DNA from: Xylogone sp. PMI_703
Taxonomy: Eukaryota; Ascomycota; Leotiomycetes
DNA length: 64,000 nt
Assembly (NCBI GenBank): GCA_021399445.1
Contig: JAJTUQ010000009.1
Span: forward strand, 389,501-453,500
Reading direction: 5' to 3'
Shown: positions 57,045 to 64,000 of the stretch, piece by piece
Position numbering within the stretch: the first letter of the stretch is position 1
Layout of the letters: each line of letters starts with the position of its first letter
Made by a program: the position numbers and the translations under genes
Notes under the pieces: generated by a model
What the model saw: the letters and a program-made list of their open reading frames with translations, nothing else
What the model was told of the DNA's origin: nothing
Databases searched by the model: none

Positions 57045-58499
57045 ATGTTCAACGATATCACTCAGCCCCCACCGCCACTACCAACCGCTGAGCTCCAGGA
57101 GCTGAGTCTAGGGGTGTCCCTGCTACCACCTCTCACGCGCAGAGGATATGGCCCAGGCATAATCCTCCTTGTTCCTGATACAAATAACCAGATGACAATA
57201 GCCGAGGGCGTACCGTCTCATCTTGTGAAATGGGCCGAAGAGGGATATACGGTTATAGAGATTCAGCGTAAAGCCCTAGAAGACGGAGGTGCCAGAGCCC
57301 TGTCAACTGCGCTTGAATCGCTATCACGAACCGAAAGGTGCCGTCCCAAGGAGAAGATTGGTCTAGTTGGTGCGTACTAAATATTACCCCCCTGTCTCGG
57401 AATGCTTTTGTTCTTGCATGTCTTGAAAATAGATAACATATCAAGAGTGACAGACCATGCTTACTGTTAGTTGCAGCTTATGACCCAGAGGCCTGGAACC
57501 ACGCGGCACAAGCTGTAGGTGCCATTCCGAGCATCGCAGCAACGGTAATCTATGCCAACGCCGAGCAAGAGAAGTCCATTGTGGCCTCCACGGTTCCAAC
57601 TCTTTATCATCTCGCCGGCCGGGGTAGCGAGAGGCCCACAAGAACAGAAGCACTTACTGTCTACTACTACCCCGGCGTTGATACTTACCAGTTTGCAATT
57701 CCTTTCCAAGCTTCCTTCAATTACACAACGGAGGCCATCTCGCATACTCGTAGTATCACACTGCTCAAACAGCATATGGGTGGGCCGTATTTTGATCTTG
57801 AGCTAGTCTGGGATGAGCACACCTACTATGAATTCACGGACCGGTCCGTAGAGCATACAATGAGCACTATGGTACAGGAGCCGTATGTGAATCATATTCC
57901 TGTTGTATGTTTCCTAGCATTGCAAATACGAGTCAGACAAGCGATGCTTATACTTACTGTCTAGCTGAGTGGTGGTGTCGGCCGCAAGCAGCTCTCCGCT
58001 TTCTACCGTCATAACTTCATCTTCAACAATTCCGCTGACACTACTCTCGAGCTCGTAAGTCGATCGATAGCCATTGATCGAATAATAGATGAATTCATCT
58101 TCAAATGCACTCACGATATGGAAATTGACTGGCTGTAAGTCCATTTCGCCCTTAACTCTCACGGATGATCTCTGTTGACGGCATCTACTTAGCCTACCCG
58201 GCGTTCCCCCTACTGGCTTGAAGATAGAAGTACCTTATACGGCAGTGGTGAACATCCGTGGAGACCGGTTATATCATGAACACATTTCCTGGGATCAAGG
58301 TACCGTGCTAAGACAACTTGGTCTTATGCCCGAGTATCTGCCATATCCCTATCCTCTGCCAGGAGGTAGGGTCCCAGCGCCTGGAAAACACTTTGAGTAC
58401 CGAGTTCCTGTAACAGGAGTAAGTACGGCTCGTAAGATGAGAGACAGAAATTCTGAGCCATCCAATGAAATGTTCGAGTTTAAGATTCGAGAGGTCTGA
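57045..58499 (+). CDS. two-part dienelactone-hydrolase-like / SnoaL-like (NTF2 fold) protein
   Basis: Exons 57045-57369, 57477-57904, 57965-58134 and 58193-58499 give 409 aa. The first 190 residues look like a degenerate carboxymethylenebutenolidase (dienelactone hydrolase) domain: GPGIILLVPDT, PSHLVKWAEEGYTVIEIQRK and AYDPEAWNHAAQAV. The usual Cys/Ser nucleophile elbow is not evident. The C-terminal 170 residues carry LSGGVGRKQLSAFYRHNFIF, LELVSRSIAIDRIIDEFIF and RGDRLYHEHISWDQGTVLRQ, typical of fungal SnoaL-like NTF2-fold proteins. Similar two-part fungal proteins are annotated as carboxymethylenebutenolidase. It could act on a lactone or muconolactone product of aromatic-ring breakdown, which the neighbouring flavin monooxygenase might supply, but this is inference. 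Confidence 0.75.
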
Positions 58500-59739
58500 G
58501 CTCAACAGGAATCCACCATTAGTTGAGAATACCACATCTTGTATACTAATTAGAATAATCTCATCAACCGAAGTGTAATGCAAATACTTGGATTCTTCTG
58601 CACGCATACTATTATACATATACGGTGTTATTTATGTTTGTGCATCTGTATTATGAGTACTTCTTTGGGAGATACTACTTTCCAGCTTTATTCTCGTCTC
58701 TTTCTGATGCTATCTCATTGGAGCATATAGCACTGATATACAACAGATATATTGTACTATACGCGCTATAGCAGCGTAACAACGAGGATTAAAGTAGATG
58801 TTATCGTAATATTCAGTGAAATATTACAAGACCGCAAAGACTTCATCCTCTTCTTTGAGTAATATTCCTATAGAGGAAGTATCCGCAATACAAGGAATTG
58901 ACCAATGAGCTTGTTTACCCTGCTGGGCGAATTCATTTAGAGGAAAATCGTATGTTTGATGCCCTCAACGGATCCGGTTGACGCATCTAACAACATAGTT
59001 ACTAATAACTACAACCTTCAGCGAAAATGTAAACATTGATTCGATATGCCTAAGGTCGGCCCGTCCTACCGGCGATTGCGGAGTGGTTCCGGACTTTGAA
59101 TTTTACGGTATCGCAATTTCCCAGGAAGCCGCCTCCGTGGTGTTTCAAGTAATTTTTTTTTTCAGTACTCCACTTCTGCATCATGTCGTCTAATCCTAGG
59201 TCGACCAAACTACAGATTTCCGTCATCGTACTCTGTATTTGGAATCATTTCTCGCCTAGAGCCTACATATGAGTGAATATAGCACAGCCGGAAACAACCA
59301 GGATTGAATACTTCATGTTGTCTATCGTAACGGATAGCGTATATGGAAAGCTCAGCGGAACTTCCGATGCCTAAGTTTCCATGTTTATCAATGACCATGG
59401 CGTGGCGGAATGGTACTACAGCATCCCTACCATCCTGACTGTCTGATTAGGGCCTGCCCTCCGAAGAGGAAGCATTCCAGCTGAGTACCATTTTTATCAT
59501 TATGTCGGGGCACTGATTAGCCGGATGTGGATAGCTTTCGGCATATAGAAGCTCATCTTGGGGAGAGATGTGGGGATAATCTTGTTCCTTAGATATCCTA
59601 TATCTACACACGAGGGCCCACAGAGTAGCGCCTAGTAATTTGCTTCTATATCTGATTGCTAAGCTACTTGTGTAACCGTTCCTTCTAACTCTACTGCAAA
59701 ACTTTGTTTGCCTTTGCCAATGACTGTTTCCCTATCGCT
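58500..59739. other. intergenic, no gene supported
   Basis: 1.2 kb upstream of the flavin monooxygenase gene. CGGCGATTGCGG at about 59071 and CGGATGTGG near 59520 are CGG half-site pairs. A 62-codon minus frame at 59210-59398 has no recognisable domain. Confidence 0.5.
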
Positions 59740-61494
59740 ATGCCTGAGTCATATGATTTAGTTGTAGTTGGGTCGGGTGAGTCTGCCAGTGACTTTACCA
59801 GTTAAATACAGTATATACTAACCTCACAGCTAGGCTGGTTTGGCCTCGGCGCCGCTCGCGCATATATAGAAACCCACCCGAAGGAAAAAATTGCGGTCCT
59901 TGAGTCTAATGACAGCGTCGGGGGCACCTGGTCAAGGGACAGATTGTACCCAGGTCTGAAGTCCAATAACATGCTCGGTAGCTACGAGTTCCCAGACTTC
60001 CCTATGAGCGAGGAAATCTATGGCGTCAAGCCTAGCGGGCATATTCCTGGCGCTGTCTTGCACCGATATCTAACAGACTTTGCCCGGAAGTACGGCATTT
60101 ACGACCGACTGCAGTTTAAATCTTCCGTTAATCTGGTCGAGCAGACTCCATCTGGGGGTTGGAGACTGACAGTCATGACCCCATCTGGTGAAAAAACAGT
60201 TGAGACTGCTAAGCTTGTTCTTGCAACTGGGCTAACATCAACTCCCAACATGCCTCAGTACGATGGGAGGGAACAATTCGGCAAACCGCTATTCCATGCT
60301 AAAGACTTTTGCCGGCGAGCTTCTGAACTCGCCGGATCTAAGAACGTCACGGTAGTGGGAGGTGCCAAATCGGCCTATGATGTAGCCTATGCTATGGTGC
60401 AAAGCGGAGCTCAGGTGGATCTCATCATCAAGCCTGATGGCACCGGGCCGGTTTGGATTGCCCCCCGACTTGTGACTCCTTTGAAGCAGCGTATTGACAC
60501 AATCCTTAACGTTCGATTCATGTCCTGGTTCAGCCCGTGCCCCTGGGGTCACGAAGATGGCTATGGAGGAATGCGACGCTTGCTGCATAACACAGTACTT
60601 GGCCGCCTGCTTATTCGAGCCTTCTGGAGCGCTATGGGCAATGATGTGCTTTCACAGAACAAGTATGACAACCATCCAGAGCTCAAAAAGTTGAAGCCAT
60701 GGCACTCCGTGTTTTGGATCGGTAGTGGTCTGAGTATTTTGAACTATGATACTAGCCTTTTTGACAAGGTCCGCGAGGGCAAAATTCGGGTTCATATCGC
60801 AAATATCGATCACTTAGAGCCAGGGAAGATCGTACTGGACTCGGGTCAGTCTCTGAAATCTGATGCCGTGGTTTGCTCAACCGGGTGGAAAAAAGAATCT
60901 CCTATCAAGTTCGCAGGTCTCGACAAAAGTGGTCTTGGATTGCCAGTCTCAGAAAAGGTGCAAGCAGAACTCAATCGAGAATTTGATAGGCGGGTCCTGA
61001 AGCAATTTCCCATACTAAAGAAGCAACCCCAGCTTCGATTCCAGCCCCGGATTGCCGAACCTCTCCGCTACTATCGTTTCATGGTACCTCCGACGTTTCT
61101 AGGCAAGCGAAACTTGGCCTTCGCTGGCATGGTCTCCTCTGTGAGTACAGCTATCTGTGCCTCTGTCCAGGGCCTCTGGATCTCTGCCTACTTGGACGGG
61201 AAGTTGGAGCGGGAAGCCAAGTCGCAGGAGGAAGTTACGCAAGAGGTTATGCTGCACACTCAGTGGGGCAAGTGGCGGTATCCTTGTGGATACGGTGCTA
61301 GTCTGCCCGACTTCGTCTTCGAAGGTATACCTTATGCCGACATGTTGTTAAAGGACATGGGTCTCAAGACCCACCGCAAGCCTACAATATACAAAGAGCT
61401 AGTCTCACCTTATACACCTATGGACTATTATGGCATCCTAGATGAATGGAAAAGAAAATCTACTTCTCAGACTCAGGATAAATCTGGACGTTAA
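59740..61494 (+). CDS. flavin-containing monooxygenase (FMO/Baeyer-Villiger-like)
   Basis: Exons 59740-59776 and 59834-61494 give 565 aa. The intron lies inside the FAD motif, which is restored as DLVVVGSGWFGLGAARAYIE. VLESNDSVGGTWSRDRLYPG follows, then NMLGSYEFPDFPM. The NADPH motif is NVTVVGGAKSAYDVAYAMV, and QFGKPLFHAKDF is the linker fingerprint. VVCSTGWK is the ATG-type motif. The family inserts oxygen into ketones or hydroxylates N/S atoms. C-terminal hydrophobic patches are seen but no clear membrane anchor. It sits beside the DLH/SnoaL-like gene and an acyl-CoA ligase gene. Confidence 0.88.
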
Positions 61495-61990
61495 GGCTAT
61501 GTACACCTTGTTTATGCACACATGATAAGCTATATGAACATAACGCGTTGGGAAATTAAAGTTTTATAGTTTATAATGGAAAGGACGTTTTGTACCAAAC
61601 AACAAGATTGAGACTACATATTGGTTCATGAAACTTCATGATTTAGAAACAGAAATAGAAATAGTGGAGTCCCATACATAGAATTAAAAGCACCATGAAC
61701 GGAGCCGGAATAACTGGTACTGGATCTTGCATTGAAAATCTTTATCATTTGGACATAAGCACTCTCTGCATATGTATAAAGAATATTCGGAGAAATTGGT
61801 CATGGAAATAAATCCTATCTAGCTAAATCCCCTCCATAGCTACATAGGTTACTCATCTAACTGTAAGTAATCCTTCAGTTACTCTAGCAGGATATAAAAC
61901 TATTATTAGTCCAAAGTTTATCAATACATTTTCCCAAATCACTACGCTGAATACTAATTGTATATACTCTGTCAAGCCTTACAAAATCGC
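61495..61990. other. 3' intergenic region between convergent genes
   Basis: No gene or repeat seen. Confidence 0.5.
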
Positions 61991-63830
61991 CTATATTTTG
62001 GCTTTTAATGGCTTTCTCTCCTTCTCGGCTGCGTCTCTCAATACCCTTCTCAAAATCTTGCCAGTAGGACTCTTCGGAACAGCCTTCACCCAAGAAATTC
62101 CTCCTCTTAACCTCTTGAATGGAGCCACACGTTCCTTAACCCACTCCAATATTTCACCTTTTAGTACATCGCTCTCCTCCACACCGAGGGCAAGGACGAT
62201 ATACGCTCGTGGCAGCTCAGTTGCTTGGCTGTCATCATATACACCAATAACAGCGCAATCAACAACTTTTGGATGACCTAACAACAGATCTTCCAGTTCC
62301 GCTGGAGCGACCTGGGAACCTTTATACTTGATTAACTCTTTCACTCGATCGGTGATATAAAAATTGTCCGCCTCATCAAAATACCCAATATCACCAGTAC
62401 GATAGTATCCATCAGGTGTAAACGCGTCACGAGTTGCAGTAGGATTTTTATAATACCCATGAAAAACATTTGGTCCTTTAATGCAGAGTTCTCCGGCTTG
62501 ACCACGTTGTAACTCATTTTCGCCGTCGAGTGATATGACTTTTGCAGACATGTTTGGCATTAATTTTCCGACGGAGCCGGCAGTTGTAGTCACTTCCGAT
62601 GCAAGCTAAAATGGTCAAATTAAAATTCGCAGAAATGATGGATATGTAAGGAATTACCTGGTTTGTTACTGCAGGGCTTGCTTCACTCATTCCATAACTC
62701 TGGGTAAATGGTAGACCCAGTCTCTTATGCAGAGCGGCAATAATCTCATTAGCTAGTGGCGCTGCAGCACTTCTGAATTCAAGTATCGAACTAAAGTTGT
62801 AGCTCTTCACTATAGGTGCTTTTGCGAGGAGTAATGCTACGGGTGGGACGATGAAGGCCCTGGTTATATGATGCTCTTGAATTGCCTCGCAAAACCGCTG
62901 GAGGTTGAAGGACTGCATCACTACTACAGGAACACCTTGATAAAAAGGGACGAGTAAAAGTACAAAAAGGCCTAGAAACATTGTTAATAGAGAGCAGCAT
63001 CGACAAAGTGTTTGGAGGGGTGATGGAAGCACTAAATAAAAGGAGTATGTACCATAAATATGATAGAAGGGCAGGAATCCTAGTGTTTTCCCATTTGCAA
63101 GCTCATCGGGGGTCGCACCCAAGATAGCCTCATTCTGACATATATTAGAAACGATATTGTAATGGGTTAGCATCACGCCCTTTGGCTTTCCGCTTGTTCC
63201 GGAAGAATACACCAAAAAGGCCAAATCCTTCTTTGCATCCAGGACAGGCCTGTGGAGCGTCTGATTTTTATCTCTTTCGACCATGTCACTAAAATAACTA
63301 TATCCTTTGCCTTGGTCCTTCCCATCACCAACAAGGATCACATTATGTGCGGGTATGCCGGCCGTTACCGCAGCTTTGGCGGCGTGACCTAAACATGCAT
63401 TATGGATGACGATAGCTTTTGATCCTGCATCTTTTAGCTGTGCTGCTAGCTCTCCTTCAGTCATTACTGGGCTGACTGGGTTTACTATGCCTCCAGCCCA
63501 GTGACAGCCCCATATTATAGGAGCTGTAGTTATGTCGTTCGGCGAGCATATAGTCAAGACATCGCCTTTCTGCCATGCGAAACGAGATTTGAGTTCGCGA
63601 CCAAATGCGGCTGCTAACGATTTAACCTGAGAATAACTGTAGGACTGTTTTGTAGTATCATCAATAAATATTTCTAGTAAATATTAGCATACAGTTTTCC
63701 TAGGTCGCTTTCTTTCGTCTTGCGTTAGACCTTTCTGATCTGAAAACCCCCGATCCCTTCTATTGAAAAGAAACTCCCATAGATCTACCTCCGGGATGTC
63801 GACTGATGTATAAGGTGAGTTGATAGGCAT
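61991..63830 (-). CDS. 4-coumarate-CoA ligase-like acyl-CoA synthetase, probably peroxisomal
   Basis: Minus-strand exons 63830-63731, 63673-63053, 62971-62658 and 62605-61991 join to 549 aa. The start is MPINSPYTSVDIPEVDLWEF, as in fungal 4CL-like enzymes. AMP-binding motif LAFLVYSSGTSGKPKGVMLT, then SYGMSEASPAVT, GYYRTGDIGYFD and SPTGKILRRVL with the C-terminal catalytic Lys cover the adenylate-forming superfamily. The last three residues are AKI, a PTS1 variant known from the yeast multifunctional beta-oxidation enzyme, so peroxisomal import is likely. The enzyme should activate an aromatic or phenylpropanoid acid as its CoA thioester, feeding peroxisomal side-chain shortening. Confidence 0.9.
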
Positions 63831-64000
63831 ATTTGACAGTAATTAGATGAAAATTTTGCGTGAAGAAAAAATACAACAAGTAATGGGACATAAAATGGTA
63901 AGGGCGTAGTTATAATTTCTCGAGAAAGCTCTCGATATTTTATTGTAATCAGCACTAACCCCCCGACCATGTTGCATCTCAGTATTAATCTAACACTATA
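63831..64000. other. promoter side of the CoA ligase gene, to the window edge
   Basis: Non-coding, short; nothing recognised. Confidence 0.4.

Noticed and set aside
57253..57444. Minus-strand frames across the DLH/SnoaL-like gene
   Set aside because: Shadows of the plus-strand exons, no independent support.
41090..63830. A polyketide, NRPS or terpene biosynthetic cluster
   Set aside because: No ketosynthase, adenylation-condensation or terpene cyclase genes; the only adenylate-forming enzyme is a stand-alone 4CL-type ligase, which suits catabolism better.

Overview
The window is a gene-rich accessory region of a filamentous ascomycete (Pezizomycotina). The evidence is the short 45-60 nt spliceosomal introns with GT...AG ends and CTAAC-like branch sites, four Zn2Cys6 regulators, a SesB-ankyrin protein, an SdrA/PAD1/FDC1-type group and a DNA transposon broken by C-to-T type stop codons (as left by repeat-induced point mutation, RIP). 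No tRNA, rRNA or CRISPR was seen. I cannot assign a genus. Exon joins were worked out by eye: introns were accepted when the splice sites kept the frame and joined family-typical sequence.

Layout. (1) 0.9-13.1 kb holds a fructosyl-amino-acid-oxidase-like flavoenzyme, a 2,3-dihydroxybenzoate-decarboxylase-like amidohydrolase, the remnant of a carboxymuconolactone-decarboxylase-like gene, a fungal transcription-factor-like protein without a zinc cluster, a Zn2Cys6 regulator and a salicylate-hydroxylase-like monooxygenase. This resembles an aromatic-acid group converging on catechol. (2) 14.1-22.8 kb holds a SesB-type hydrolase joined to a long ankyrin array, a small histidine phosphatase and a secreted parallel beta-helix protein. 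(3) 23.05-27.43 kb is a complete but mutated DNA transposon with identical 32-bp terminal inverted repeats and a 6-bp target duplication. It carries a DDE integrase-type transposase and a zinc-ribbon protein gene. (4) 27.8-38.4 kb holds a PhyH-type dioxygenase, a Zn2Cys6 regulator, a GH38 alpha-mannosidase and an Atg22-like transporter. The first and last share promoter elements. (5) 38.6-63.8 kb holds two Zn2Cys6 regulators, a 14-TM type MFS exporter, an aldehyde dehydrogenase, a ThDP enzyme, a UbiX/PAD1 plus UbiD/FDC1 pair, an SDR, a two-part DLH-like/SnoaL-like protein, an FMO/BVMO-type flavin monooxygenase and a 4-coumarate-CoA-ligase-like enzyme.

How they may work together. The right third reads like a catabolic or detoxification island for phenylacrylic (cinnamic-type) acids. 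Activation by the CoA ligase or decarboxylation by the FDC1/PAD1 pair would feed the aldehyde dehydrogenase, ThDP enzyme, SDR and flavin monooxygenase, with the MFS pump exporting toxic intermediates and the SdrA-like regulator in control. This is inference from gene families and proximity. The most notable observations are the transposon, the inverted CGGAGGTACGGG repeat in the PAD1/FDC1 divergent promoter, the altered active-site loop of the FDC1 homologue, and the NACHT-less SesB-ankyrin fusion.
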